The notes below the pieces were generated by a model. That model did no database searches. It saw only the letters and a program-made list of their open reading frames with translations, and was not told the DNA's origin. The position numbers were made by a program, and so were the translations under genes. A stretch of 64,000 nt of DNA from Thermomonas sp. S9 (GTDB lineage Bacteria > Pseudomonadota > Gammaproteobacteria > Xanthomonadales > Xanthomonadaceae): assembly GCF_024704365.1 (NCBI RefSeq), contig NZ_JAJDFY010000001.1, forward strand, positions 2,275,001 to 2,339,000, written 5' to 3'. This document shows positions 10,303 through 18,936 of the stretch, one piece after another. The first letter of the stretch is position 1. Every line of letters begins with the position of its first letter.

Positions 10303-11542
10303 TTACGCCCTCAGGCGTGTCCAGGAAATCGGGAGCGGTTCAGGCGGCGCTTCCCGGACGTTCAGCGTCTGGCCGGGCTGCAAGATGCCCAGCGAGACCA
10401 GGTAGCCCTCCAACTGCGCCTGCAACGCGGCATCGAACTTGTGCAGGTTCAGCCGCCCGCGACGCGTCACCTCGACCGTGACGACCTTGGAACGAGCCTT
10501 TCCGGGTTCGGGCGGGTAGTACAGGTTGATGCGTGCCGCCGTGATCAACCAGCCGCGCTCCAGCGGGTCCTCACCGGGGAACTCCTCGCGCAGCAGTTCG
10601 GTGACGCAGCGCTGCTCGCTCGACGCCATCGCCGTGCAATCGAGCTTCAGTGCCGTGCTCGGGCTCAACACCGAGAGGGACTTGACCTGCAGCGCCACGA
10701 AGCCGTCCGCCACGGCCTGCGGCACATCGAAGCCGAGGCGCAAGACCGACAGGTCCAGCGTCGGCGGCTTGATGCGGTGCGCGTCCACCTTGACGCCCAA
10801 CAGGTGCTCGGCGAAGGCGTCCACGAGCATCTGGTGGTACTTGGCGCCACCGCGCACGAGGGTGCGAACGACCCCGGTGGCCGCCGCATACTCCAGCACC
10901 ATGTGGATGTTCGGGTTGCCGACGCGACGGGTGAGATGGGCGCCCTCGAACTCCAGGCGCAGCATGGCCAGGTCCTTGACGTGCACTGTCAGCAGGAACA
11001 CGCCGGGGCGGCGTTCCACCAGGTAAGCCACGCTGCCGTCGCCGCACTGCAGTTCGCGCTGATAGAAGGCCGAGATGGCCTGGCGCAGCGCGATCAGCGC
11101 GGCATCCGAGGTGTTCGGCCGGCGCTTCACGCCGAGGTCGTGCTGCTGGGCCTGCGATCCGTGGCGCTCCAGGTAGTCGAACTCACAGGCCCGCTCGAAC
11201 AGCGCCGGGTGGTTGGCATACAGCTCAGAAGGAGCGGTGGGCGTCGCTCCGGCATCCCACCAGGCCCAGCAGCGCGGCGCCGTCCCCGGCGGCGGCCTGG
11301 AACATCGCCTGCTTGCCGGCCGGGTCGGCCAACTGGACGCTGGCCATGAGGTTGCCGATCAGACGGTCGCGGGCGGCGACGTCGGGCCAGGCGCGAACGG
11401 CCTCCACCAGCGCCTGTGAGGTGCGCGGCGTGTCCTCCCAGTCGAAATCGTCGGCCACGGGCAGGCCGTGCGAGGCCAGGAAAGTGCTGAGCGTCGTGTC
11501 CACCGGCAGTTCGAGCAGCACGTCGACGAAGGTCTTCTTCAT
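10303..11542 (-). CDS. unrecognised cassette protein, frameshifted and IS-capped
   Basis: About 412 residues if one extra base near 11263 is removed, joining GDGAALLG to WWDAGATPTAPSELYANHPALF. The start MKKTFVDVLLELP at 11542 is preceded by AAGGA. The upstream ATG at 11878 would cross the promoter region of the divergent repressor and is rejected. The long middle part is alpha/beta with no motif I recognise (LRLEFEGAHLTRRVGNPNIHMVLEY; INLYYPPEPGKARSKVVTVEV). The last ten or so residues come from the IS3 element, so the native C-terminus is replaced. It is divergent from the XRE-ImmA pair and may be controlled by it. Function unknown. Confidence 0.55.
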
Positions 11543-11754
11543 CTTCTCGGTCCTTTCCGCAAGAGGTGTCGAGGGCTGCGGACCGATGGGGCGGGCACGC
11601 GGGCCGGCGACGGGGTTACCGAACGGGCATCTCGCCAGAGTAAAGCAGCGAGATACAGCGCGATTGTGTCCCGCCCCATTCCGCCTGTCAATCATCGTGG
11701 CACGTCTGGCGCTTTTTGGTATCTCGTGGCTATACTCACGGTCTGATTTTCCTA

Positions 11755-11765
11755 CACTGACAGTG
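11755..11765. promoter_or_regulatory. possible operator palindrome CACTGACAGTG
   Basis: Perfect 5-1-5 palindrome 21 bases upstream of the XRE repressor ATG, just after an AT-rich stretch containing TATACT (11731-11736), a possible -10 box. In the 244-base divergent gap between the cassette gene and the repressor this is the clearest candidate for autoregulatory binding. It is a visual assignment only. Confidence 0.35.
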
Positions 11766-11786
11766 GATTCGAGACGGGGCATCGCC

Positions 11787-12134
11787 ATGGCTTCGGCGTT
11801 TGGATCTCGCCTGCGGCGATTCCGCGAGGCGAAGAAATTGACCTTGCAGCAAGTCGCCGACGCGGTCGGCTGCACCAAGGCCTACATCTGGGAACTGGAG
11901 ATGAAGGAGGGTCAACGCCCCTCGGCCGAGCGCGTGCAGGCGCTGGCCAAGGTGCTGGGCGTCACGATGGAGGACATCATGGGCGAGCCCATGCCCCAGG
12001 TCCCCGAGGCCAGCCCCGAGGATGTGGCCTTCTTCCGTGCCTATGCCGGCATGACCGAAGCTGAGAAGGACCGGGTGCGCCAAGCGCTGAAGATCATCTT
12101 CCCGGACAAGGATCTGCCGGAAAGCAAAAGGTGA
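11787..12134 (+). CDS. XRE-family repressor
   Basis: 115 residues. A canonical N-terminal helix-turn-helix (FREAKKLTLQQVADAVGCTK, AYIWELEMKE, PSAERVQALAKVLG) is followed by a short acidic linker and a helical C-terminus. The start codon at 11787 lies behind GGGGCATC. The stop overlaps the following GTG start, so the repressor and the ImmA-like peptidase are coupled. Such pairs control ICE and prophage induction in Bacillus ICEBs1 and relatives, where the peptidase cleaves the repressor. That role is inferred here. Confidence 0.9.
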   Translation: MASAFGSRLRRFREAKKLTLQQVADAVGCTKAYIWELEMKEGQRPSAERVQALAKVLGVTMEDIMGEPMPQVPEASPEDVAFFRAYAGMTEAEKDRVRQALKIIFPDKDLPESKR

Positions 12135-13060
12135 ACACGCCCCCGGCCCTCAACGGCGCGATCGCCGCCAACAAAGTCCACCACTGGTTGCGGGCTTGGT
12201 ACGGCGCGGACGTGCCCGAGGCCATCGATCTCGATGTCGTGCGGCAGATGCTGCCGACCACGCCCTACGGCAAAGGGGTTCGGGAAATTCGTCCCCCGGT
12301 GCAGTTCAACGACGATGCCTTCGAGGGCCTGCTGGCGCGGGACCCCGGTGACCCTCAGGTCTGGGGTATCGCCTACAACGGCACGGTCAGCCCGCAGCGC
12401 CAGCGATTCACCATCGCTCACGAGCTCGGGCACTTCGTCCTGCACCGCGACCGGCAGCCGCGTTTCAACTGTGACAAGGAAAGCGTCCACTCCGGCCACG
12501 AGACGATGCGCCTGATCGAGCGCGAGGCCGACGATTTCGCCGGCAACTTGCTGATGCCCGGTGATCGGCTGCGCGAGTGGATCTCGAACCGACGCATCGA
12601 TCTGCACGTCCTCAGCGCCATTGCCGAGCGCTTCCAGGTGTCGTTCGAGGCGCTGTGCATCCGCTTCATCAAGTTCACCCCGCAGCGCGCCATCTTGGTC
12701 TACTGGGACAACGGCTACGCGAAGTACGAATGGCGCAGCAGCAGCGCCGTGAGAACCCGGGCGCGCATCCGGCGCACCGGCGATCCGCAAGAGCCCTTAC
12801 CCGGCACGCTCGCCGCCGACGCGAGCGTCGAGCAGGCATGGGACGGCGTCGAGATGTCCGCCGCGATCTGGTGCCCCGAGGAGGCACCCTACATGAAGCT
12901 GCGCGAGTTCAAGCACAGCTACGCCTCGAGAGATCGCGTCCTGACCCTGCTGCTGTTGGAAAGTGCCGAGCCGCGCGCTTGGGATCGATCCTGGCAGGAC
13001 GGCGAAAGCTTCGACAGCGATGACCGGTTCGTCTCGACAGGCCAGCACCAGGTGCGATGA
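12131..13060 (+). CDS. ImmA/IrrE family metallo-endopeptidase
   Basis: 309-residue cytosolic zinc peptidase. The signature IAHELGHFVLH (HExxH, residues about 96-106) and the third-ligand region EREADDFAGNLLMP are intact. The C-terminal 130 residues are an extension with a conserved IWCPEEAPY Cys, possibly a sensor. Its GTG start overlaps the XRE stop. By analogy it should inactivate the upstream repressor under DNA damage or another signal. Confidence 0.9.
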   Translation: MNTPPALNGAIAANKVHHWLRAWYGADVPEAIDLDVVRQMLPTTPYGKGVREIRPPVQFNDDAFEGLLARDPGDPQVWGIAYNGTVSPQRQRFTIAHELGHFVLHRDRQPRFNCDKESVHSGHETMRLIEREADDFAGNLLMPGDRLREWISNRRIDLHVLSAIAERFQVSFEALCIRFIKFTPQRAILVYWDNGYAKYEWRSSSAVRTRARIRRTGDPQEPLPGTLAADASVEQAWDGVEMSAAIWCPEEAPYMKLREFKHSYASRDRVLTLLLLESAEPRAWDRSWQDGESFDSDDRFVSTGQHQVR

Positions 13061-13123
13061 CGCAGGGCGCCGTAGCCCGCGCATCCCCGCCAGAACCCGT
13101 TACGCGAAGCCCCTTGATTCCTA

Positions 13124-13160
13124 GCATGGTCGGCGTTTTCCATCGAAACGCCGACCATGC
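13124..13160. repeat. 15-bp perfect inverted repeat with 7-base loop
   Basis: GCATGGTCGGCGTTT (13124-13138) is followed by TCCATCG and then the exact complement ending at 13160. It could be a bidirectional terminator, since both arms carry T/A tracts at the loop side, or a recombinase/regulator site. The right arm contains the ATG of the small gene at 13157, so a folded transcript would hide that start. Confidence 0.6.
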
Positions 13161-13379
13161 ACGAACCCGAACCCTTCGTCCTGGCTCCCGAGGCCGATCG
13201 GCCTCGGCACGCGCACCAAGAGGTCGTCGATCTGCTGGCCTGCGCCCTCCTGCGGCTGCGCGCGCCCCTTTCCGCCATCTGGCCATCCCGCCACCGACAG
13301 CGACTCGGTTGGCCTTGGCTTCTGCGGGCCACAGCGCGTGAATGCGAACCCCGATCACGCACGAGGAGTTCGCCGATGA
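13157..13379 (+). CDS. small conserved-looking gene before DUF2924, frameshifted
   Basis: MHEPEPFVLAPEADRPRHAH, then VVDLLACALLRLRA. If one C is removed from CCCC 13265-13268, the frame continues with PFPPSGHPATDSDSVGLGFC and a basic end, stopping at 13379 with an ATGA overlap on the DUF2924 start. That overlap and the high third-position GC in this frame argue it is real. About 73 residues. Small proteins of this type precede DUF2924-recombinase pairs in other elements (recollection). Function unknown. Confidence 0.5.
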
Positions 13380-13849
13380 CGACACACGCAAGCCCCGCAG
13401 ACCCGGCCACCGTCGCCGCCCGCGTCGCGCAGCTGCCCCACCTGTCGATGGACAGCCTCTGGGCGCTGTGGGACGAGTACTTCGAGGAGCGGCCCAAGCA
13501 TCACCACCGCACGTGGCTGGAAAGCCGGCTCGCCTACAGGATCCAGGAGCGCGCCTTCGGCGGGTTGAAACCCGCGACCCGCCGCAAGCTCGAGGAGATC
13601 GGTGAGACGGGCATCCTGCCGCGCCAACTGCGCCGCGACGCGAGTCGGTTGCTGCCGGGCACGGTGCTCACGCGGATCTTCGACGACGTTGAGCACCGGG
13701 TGCTGGTGCGCGGGCCCAATGACTTCGAGTATCAGGGGCAGCGGTTCAAGAGCCTGACGGCGATTGCCCGCCACATCACCGGCACGCCTTGGTCGGGCCC
13801 CGCGTTCTTCGGCCTCAAGACCAAGCACGGCCAGAAGGAGCCGGCATGA
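13376..13849 (+). CDS. DUF2924 protein
   Basis: 157 residues with the DUF2924 pattern: LPHLSMDSLWALWDEYFEE near the N-terminus, WLESRLAYRIQERAFGGL, then LPGTVLTRIFDDVEHRVLV and SLTAIARHITGTPWSGPAFF. The last segment resembles a small DNA-binding beta domain. RBS GAGGAG. Genes of this family almost always sit directly before a large serine recombinase, as here (ATGA overlap), so it probably helps recombination. The biochemical role is unknown. Confidence 0.85.
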   Translation: MTTHASPADPATVAARVAQLPHLSMDSLWALWDEYFEERPKHHHRTWLESRLAYRIQERAFGGLKPATRRKLEEIGETGILPRQLRRDASRLLPGTVLTRIFDDVEHRVLVRGPNDFEYQGQRFKSLTAIARHITGTPWSGPAFFGLKTKHGQKEPA

Positions 13850-15276
13850 GATCACGATGGCCCGCATCCCCGTCGACCATGCCGACGCCTGGTCCCGTCA
13901 CGCCATCGAGGCGCTGCGCGGTCTACACCCGCAAGTCCACCGACGAGGGACTGGACCAGGAGTACAACAGCCTGGAGGCCCAACGCGACGCGGGGCTGGC
14001 CTTCATCGCCAGCCAACGCCACGAGGGCTGGATCGCCGTCGAGGAGGGTTATGACGACGGCGGCTACTCCGGCGGCAATCTGGACCGCCCCGCACTGCGC
14101 CGACTGCTGGCCGACATCGAGGCCGGCAGGATCGACATCGTGGTCGTCTACAAGATCGATCGCCTCACGCGCAGCCTGCCGGACTTCGCCAAGCTGGTGG
14201 AGGTGTTCGACCGCAACGGCGTCTCCTTCGTCTCGGTCACGCAGCAGTTCAACACCACCACCTCGATGGGGCGGCTCACGCTCAACATCCTGCTGTCCTT
14301 CGCGCAGTTCGAGCGCGAGGTCACCGGCGAGCGCATCCGCGACAAGATCGCCGCCTCCAAGGCCAAGGGCATGTGGATGGGTGGCATGCCGCCGCTGGGC
14401 TACGACGTCGTCGATCGCAAGCTCGTCGTCAACGAACGCGAGGCCGCACTCGTGCGTGACATCTTCCGCCGCTACGCCGAGCATGGCTCGGCTGCGCGGC
14501 TGGTGCGAGAGATGGCGGTCCAGGGGCACACCACCAAGGCCTGGGTGACCCAAGGCGGGCGCCGGCGCACGGGCCGACCCATCGACCAGCAATACATCTT
14601 CGCGTTGCTGCGCAACCGCATCTACCTCGGTGAGATCCGCAACCACGGCACGTGGTATCCCGGCCAACACGAAGCGATCGTGCCACGAGACCTGTGGGAC
14701 GCCGCGCACGCTTTCATCGCGCGCCGCAAGCAGGCGCCGCGTGAACACCGGGCCCAACACCCGGCGCTGCTCGCGGGGCTGCTGTTCGCGCCCGACGGCC
14801 AGCGCATGCTGCACACCTTCGTCAAGAAAAAGAGCGGGCGCACCTACCGCTACTACGTCCCCTACCTGCACAAGCGTCGTAACGCGGGCGCGAGCCTGGC
14901 GCCGGACGCCCCAGACGTCGGCCATCTGCCCGCGGCCGAGATCGAGAACGCGGTGCTGACGCAGATCCACGCGGCGCTCTCGGCGCCGGAGGTGCTGATC
15001 GGCACCTGGCGGGCGTGCCAGCGCCACCCGGCCGGTGCCGCCCTCGACGAAGCGCAGGTGGTGGTGGCGATGCGGCGCATCGGCGACGTGTGGGCGCAGT
15101 TGTTCCCGGCCGAGCAGCAACGCATCGCGCGGCTGCTGATCGAGCGGGTGCAACTGCATGAGCACGGACTCGACATCCTCTGGCGCGAGGATGGCTGGTT
15201 GGGATTGGGGCCCGAGATCGGCGCGCATCCCTTGGTCGACGAGTGCCGCGCGAGCGCCGAGGAGGCCTTGGCATGA
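13846..15276 (+). CDS. large serine recombinase / integrase
   Basis: 476 residues. The N-terminal resolvase domain has AVYTRKSTDEG with the catalytic Ser, DDGGYSGGNLDRPALRRLL, YKIDRLTRS and FAQFEREVTGERIRDKI. The recombinase domain (RNRIYLGEIRNHG) and a zinc-beta-ribbon-like region follow (LLAGLLFAPDG, TYRYYVPY, though a full Cys set is not seen). It likely integrates and excises the element to the right of tRNA-Phe, or a smaller island inside it. The start overlaps DUF2924; MPTPG at 13879 is a weaker alternative. Confidence 0.92.
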   Translation: MRSRWPASPSTMPTPGPVTPSRRCAVYTRKSTDEGLDQEYNSLEAQRDAGLAFIASQRHEGWIAVEEGYDDGGYSGGNLDRPALRRLLADIEAGRIDIVVVYKIDRLTRSLPDFAKLVEVFDRNGVSFVSVTQQFNTTTSMGRLTLNILLSFAQFEREVTGERIRDKIAASKAKGMWMGGMPPLGYDVVDRKLVVNEREAALVRDIFRRYAEHGSAARLVREMAVQGHTTKAWVTQGGRRRTGRPIDQQYIFALLRNRIYLGEIRNHGTWYPGQHEAIVPRDLWDAAHAFIARRKQAPREHRAQHPALLAGLLFAPDGQRMLHTFVKKKSGRTYRYYVPYLHKRRNAGASLAPDAPDVGHLPAAEIENAVLTQIHAALSAPEVLIGTWRACQRHPAGAALDEAQVVVAMRRIGDVWAQLFPAEQQRIARLLIERVQLHEHGLDILWREDGWLGLGPEIGAHPLVDECRASAEEALA

Positions 15277-15761
15277 CCCGGTCGCCTCCCGATCCGACTC
15301 CGAACTCCCGCCGCCGCGCGATCCGGGTCGAGGTCGGCCACGACGCGCGCAGCTACGTCAGCGACGGGCAGCGGGTGACCCTGGTGCCCCTGACGATCAA
15401 GCGCCGGCAGAACCGCAAGCTCCTGATCCCGCCGACGCCCGAGTCCGCAGCCTCAGCCGCGGGAGGACTGGACGCGTCGATGATCAAGACGCTCGGCAAG
15501 GCCTTCTACTGGAAGCGGCTGCTCGAGGAGGGGCGCTATCCCACGACGACCGACCTGGCCCGCTCCCTGAAGTTGGAGCCCGGCTGGGTGGCCGAGGTGC
15601 TGCGCCTGACCCTCTTGGCCCCCGACATCGTCGAGGCCATCCTCGATGGCCGGCAGCCGCGACACCTGAACCTGCAGACGCTGCGCGGCCGGCACGATTC
15701 TCTGCCACGGGATTGGGCCGATCAGCGCAGGCTGCTGGGTTTTCCGCCACCGGCCCAGTGA
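15273..15761 (+). CDS. small HTH-type protein coupled to the recombinase
   Basis: 162 residues. The N-terminus has a beta stretch (AIRVEVGHDARSYVSDGQRV). The middle is helical with a helix-turn-helix look (FYWKRLLEEGRYPTTTDLAR, SLKLEPGWVAEVLRLTLLAP), and the C-terminus carries IVEAILDGRQPRHLNL. ATGA overlap with the recombinase makes it the fourth member of that operon. It may be a recombination directionality factor or accessory DNA-binding protein; this is inference from position and size. Confidence 0.7.
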   Translation: MTRSPPDPTPNSRRRAIRVEVGHDARSYVSDGQRVTLVPLTIKRRQNRKLLIPPTPESAASAAGGLDASMIKTLGKAFYWKRLLEEGRYPTTTDLARSLKLEPGWVAEVLRLTLLAPDIVEAILDGRQPRHLNLQTLRGRHDSLPRDWADQRRLLGFPPPAQ

Positions 15762-15792
15762 CCGGCCGCTGACCATCCCCCCTGTCCCCAAG

Positions 15793-15820
15793 AACGGCGA
15801 GCCGCGTGCTCGCCGTTTTG
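15793..15820 (+). terminator. terminator after the recombinase operon
   Basis: Stem AACGGCGAG (15793-15801) with CTCGCCGTT (15809-15817), loop CCGCGTG, short T tract. It closes the 13.2-15.8 kb operon. Confidence 0.75.
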
Positions 15821-15944
15821 GCATGGACGCGTGCGGATTGGCGAACCCGAAGTTTGCGCGTGGTTCGCCATTCGGTCCCTCCAAGGTTCGCCACCCGAAG
15901 CCTGCAATGACACCTGTTCCTCAACAGCGTCATAGGAGGCTTCC

Positions 15945-16208
15945 ATGCCGACAACGGCAAGCACCATCCCCCGGTCGCCGGTCGATGCGATCAACAGCCT
16001 GTCTCCCGGCGACCGTCGGGTCCTCAACGAGAACGAGCTCGCGCAGCGCTGGGGCCTGAGCCCCAAGACCCTGCAGCGCTGGCGCAGCGAAGGGCGGGGC
16101 CCGCGCTACCTGAAGCTGTCCAAGCGCGTCAGCTACCCCCTGGAGTCGGTCATCGAGTTCGAGCGTGGCGCCCTGCACGACTCGACCTCCGAGCGCGCGG
16201 CGCGCTGA
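15945..16208 (+). CDS. excisionase/AlpA-like HTH protein
   Basis: 87 residues with a central winged-helix motif of the HTH_17 kind: LNENELAQRWGLSPKTLQRW, then RSEGRGPRYLKLSKRVSYPL. A strong AGGAGG RBS precedes it. First gene of the phage early operon; probably an excisionase or transcriptional activator. The 130 bases upstream contain GGCGAACCCGAAG-like repeats on both strands but no clear promoter. Confidence 0.8.
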   Translation: MPTTASTIPRSPVDAINSLSPGDRRVLNENELAQRWGLSPKTLQRWRSEGRGPRYLKLSKRVSYPLESVIEFERGALHDSTSERAAR

Positions 16209-16219
16209 AGGGGGATGCG

Positions 16220-16699
16220 ATGAGCGATTTGACCCTCTACCCCGCCGACATCGCCGCGATGTCCGTCGGCCAGCTGGCTCAACTTCCGCCCGCCCAGAAG
16301 GCGGAGATCAGCCGCCACCTGGACGAAGCGCTCGCCTGGCTCAAGCAGGCCCGCGCCAAGTTCGACGCTGCGCTGGAGGCCGCCTACGGCGAGCAGGCCC
16401 GTGCTGCCCGCCTCGAGGCGGGCAAGGACTTCGGCGTCGTGCACCTGAAGGACGGGCTGCTTCGCGTGACGGTCGAGGTCCCGAAGCGCGTGTCCTGGGA
16501 CCAGGCGCAACTGGCCGCCATCGCCCGGCGCATCGCCGCCGCCGGCGAGAAGGTCGAGGACTACCTGGACGTCGAGTACTCCGTCTCGGAATCGCGCTTT
16601 TCCAACTGGCCGCCGGCACTGCGCGCCGGGTTCGAGGCCGCCCGCACCGTCAAGCCCGGCAAGCCCACGTTCCGGCTGGCCCTCGTCTCGGAGGAGTGA
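16220..16699 (+). CDS. phage early protein of unknown function
   Basis: 159 residues, mostly helical. The first half is amphipathic coiled-coil-like (AQKAEISRHLDEALAWLKQA, KFDAALEAAYGEQARAA); the second has a beta/alpha unit (GLLRVTVEVPKRVSWDQAQL). It lies 12 bases after the HTH gene and just before the antirepressor. Unrecognised; I suspect it is related to small proteins found beside Sak4/DUF669 recombination genes, on position only. Confidence 0.7.
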   Translation: MSDLTLYPADIAAMSVGQLAQLPPAQKAEISRHLDEALAWLKQARAKFDAALEAAYGEQARAARLEAGKDFGVVHLKDGLLRVTVEVPKRVSWDQAQLAAIARRIAAAGEKVEDYLDVEYSVSESRFSNWPPALRAGFEAARTVKPGKPTFRLALVSEE

Positions 16700-16702
16700 T
16701 CC

Positions 16703-17476
16703 ATGAGCACCGAACTGATCCCGTTTGATTTCGAAGGCCGTCCGGTCCGGGTCGTCACGGATGCCCAAGGCGAACCGTGGTTCGTCGCGGCGGATGTGTG
16801 CGCGGTTCTTGAACTGCCGAACACCACCCGCGCCCTGGCGCGACTGGACCCTGACGAGCAAGCCCTGATCTCAATTCAGGGCATCTCGCGCGGCAATGAC
16901 CAGGTCAACGTCGTCAACGAGCCCGGCCTCTACAGCCTGGTGCTGGGTAGCCGCAAGCGCGAGGCCAAGCACTTCAAGCGCTGGGTGACACACGAGGTGC
17001 TGCCGGCGATCCGCAAGACGGGCAGCTACACGGCGCCAAGTGCACGCCCGACCCTGCCGGCACCCACCCAGGACCGCGTCGCCGCTCTGCTGCTGATCGG
17101 CGAGGCCGTGGCCAAGGTGCCGGGGGTCAAACCCGGCATCGCGATGGCGGCCACGCTCACCTGCATCCAGGAGAACACGGGCCTGGCGGTCGAGACGCTG
17201 CGCCGCGCCCTTCCTGCCAGGGACACTGCCGCGAACGAGGCGATCTGCTCGCTCAACGCCACCCAGCTCGGCAGGCTGCTCGGCCTGTCGGCCAAGGCCA
17301 CCAACCAGCGTCTGGCCGCGCACGGCCTGCAGTTGCGCAACGAACGCGACGAGTGGGAACTGACCGAGGCCGGCGAGGCCTGGGCCGAGGCGATGCCGTA
17401 CTCCCGCAACGGGCACAGCGGCTACCAGATCCTCTGGAACCCTCTGGTGGCCGAGCGGCTGAAGGAGGTGGCGTGA
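16703..17476 (+). CDS. BRO-family antirepressor
   Basis: 257 residues. The Bro-N domain is clear: IPFDFEGRPVRVVTDAQGEP, WFVAADVCAVLELPN, VNVVNEPGLYSLVLGSRKRE, AKHFKRWVTHEVLPAIRKTG. A second helical domain (residues 150-250) resembles KilA-C/ORF11-type DNA-binding modules (LNATQLGRLLGLSAKATNQR). It likely modulates the phage repressor. The stop overlaps the next start (TGATG). Confidence 0.88.
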   Translation: MSTELIPFDFEGRPVRVVTDAQGEPWFVAADVCAVLELPNTTRALARLDPDEQALISIQGISRGNDQVNVVNEPGLYSLVLGSRKREAKHFKRWVTHEVLPAIRKTGSYTAPSARPTLPAPTQDRVAALLLIGEAVAKVPGVKPGIAMAATLTCIQENTGLAVETLRRALPARDTAANEAICSLNATQLGRLLGLSAKATNQRLAAHGLQLRNERDEWELTEAGEAWAEAMPYSRNGHSGYQILWNPLVAERLKEVA

Positions 17477-18295
17477 TGGCCCTTCCCATCATCACCGCCG
17501 ATGAGCGCCTCGCCGAGAAGCAGGGCGTCAAGCTCGTGCTGCTGGGCAAGAGCGGCATCGGCAAGACCAGCCAGTTGAAGACCCTGCCCGAAGCCTCGAC
17601 CCTGTTCGTCGACCTCGAGGCTGGCGACTTGGCCGTCAAGGACTGGCGCGGCGACTGCGTGCGCCCGAGCACCTGGCCGGAGTTCCGCGATCTCGTGGTG
17701 TTCCTCGCCGGCCCGAACCCGGCGCTGCCCGTGGACGCACCGTTCTCCGAGGCGCACTACCGGCATGTGTGCGAGCGCTACGGCGATCCCGGTCAACTCG
17801 CCAAGTACGACACCTACTTCGTCGACTCGATCACCGTGCTCGCGCGCCTCGCCCTGATCTGGGCCAAGACCCAGCCGCAGGCCTACAGCGAGCGCACCGG
17901 CAAGCCCGACACCCGGGGCGCCTACGGCCTGCTCGGCTCGGAACTGATCGGGGCGCTGACCCATCTGCAGCACGCGCGCGGCAAGCACGTGGTGTTCGTG
18001 GCCATCCTCGACGAGCGCCTGGACGACTTCAACCGCAAGGTCTTCGTGCCGCAGATCGAGGGCGCCAAGACCGCGGCGGAACTGCCCGGCATCGTCGATG
18101 AAGTCGTCACCTTGGCCGAGATCAAGGCCGAGGACGGCAATCCGTACCGCGCCTTCGTCACCCACACCGTCAACCCCTACGGCTATCCGGCCAAGGACCG
18201 CAGCGGCCAGCCTCGAGTTGCTGGAGCCGCCGAACCTGCGCGCGCTGATCGACAAGTGCGCCGCCGCCACTCGAATCCCGACATCCAAGGAGTAA
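17476..18295 (+). CDS. Sak4-like phage RecA-fold ATPase (AAA_24), one-base frameshift
   Basis: 272 residues after repair. Walker A LLGKSGIGKTSQL at about residue 25, Walker B-like YFVDSITVLARL and a sensor block HVVFVAILDERL match the phage nucleotide-binding AAA_24 family, which includes Sak4 single-strand annealing proteins. The frame slips near 18205-18213 (one extra base); the correct tail reads SLELLEPPNLRALIDKCAAA and stops at 18295. The next gene is DUF669, its usual partner, so the pair probably forms the phage recombination module. Confidence 0.85.
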
Positions 18296-18298
18296 GCC

Positions 18299-18925
18299 AT
18301 GACCGATTGGTGCGATTTCAACGACGCGCAGCAGCAGCCCAGCTTCGACCTGATCCCCAAGGGCACGCTCGCCCGCGTGCGCATGACGCTCAAGCCCGGG
18401 GGCTTTGACGACCCGGCCCAGGGTTGGACCGGCGGCTACGCCACGCAGAGCAACGAGTCCGGCTCGGTGTATCTGGCGGCCGAGTTCGTCGTGCTGGAGG
18501 GCGAGTACGCCCGGCGCAAGCTCTGGAGCAACATCGGCCTGCATTCCCCGAAGGGCCCGGCCTGGGGCCAGATGGGGCGCAGCTTCGTGCGCGCCGTGCT
18601 CAATTCCGCCCGCAATGTCCATCCCCAGGACATGAGCCCGCAGGCCGCCGCCGCGCGGCGCATCCAGGGCTTCCACGAGCTCGACGGCATCGAGTTCCTC
18701 GCCCGCATCGACGTCGAGAAGGACGGCCGCGGCGAGTTGAAGAACGTCGTCAAGAGCGCCGTCGAGCCCGACCACCCGGACTACGCCCGGCTGATGGGGC
18801 TGCCGCCGAAGAACCCCGGCAGTGGTTCCACCGGCGCGCCCGCCGCAGCAACCCCGCCGCGCACGACGCCGCCCGTCAACCCGCAACGCCCCGCCATGCC
18901 GGGCAAGCCCGCCTGGGCGCAGTGA
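18299..18925 (+). CDS. DUF669 ssDNA-binding-like phage protein
   Basis: 208 residues. The N-terminal core (DFNDAQQQPSFDLIPKGTLA) and the OB-like region (SGSVYLAAEFVVLEGEYARR, KLWSNIGLHSP) match DUF669. The C-terminus is a disordered Pro/Ala tail, as in single-strand binding proteins. It follows the Sak4-like ATPase by 3 bases, the usual arrangement. A role in annealing or coating ssDNA is inferred. Confidence 0.85.
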   Translation: MTDWCDFNDAQQQPSFDLIPKGTLARVRMTLKPGGFDDPAQGWTGGYATQSNESGSVYLAAEFVVLEGEYARRKLWSNIGLHSPKGPAWGQMGRSFVRAVLNSARNVHPQDMSPQAAAARRIQGFHELDGIEFLARIDVEKDGRGELKNVVKSAVEPDHPDYARLMGLPPKNPGSGSTGAPAAATPPRTTPPVNPQRPAMPGKPAWAQ

Positions 18926-18936
18926 GAGGAGGGTCA

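Larger units (their letters stand above)
9013..10331 (+). mobile_element. IS3-family insertion sequence
   Basis: About 1.3 kb, bounded by imperfect inverted repeats: CGATTTCC-T-TGGACACGC at the left (9013-9030) and its complement without the extra T at the right (10315-10331). It contains overlapping orfA and orfB. No clear target duplication could be seen, and the ends could be a few bases inside the given limits. It sits at the 3' end of the minus-strand gene 10303-11542, whose last codons read into the IS. Confidence 0.8.
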
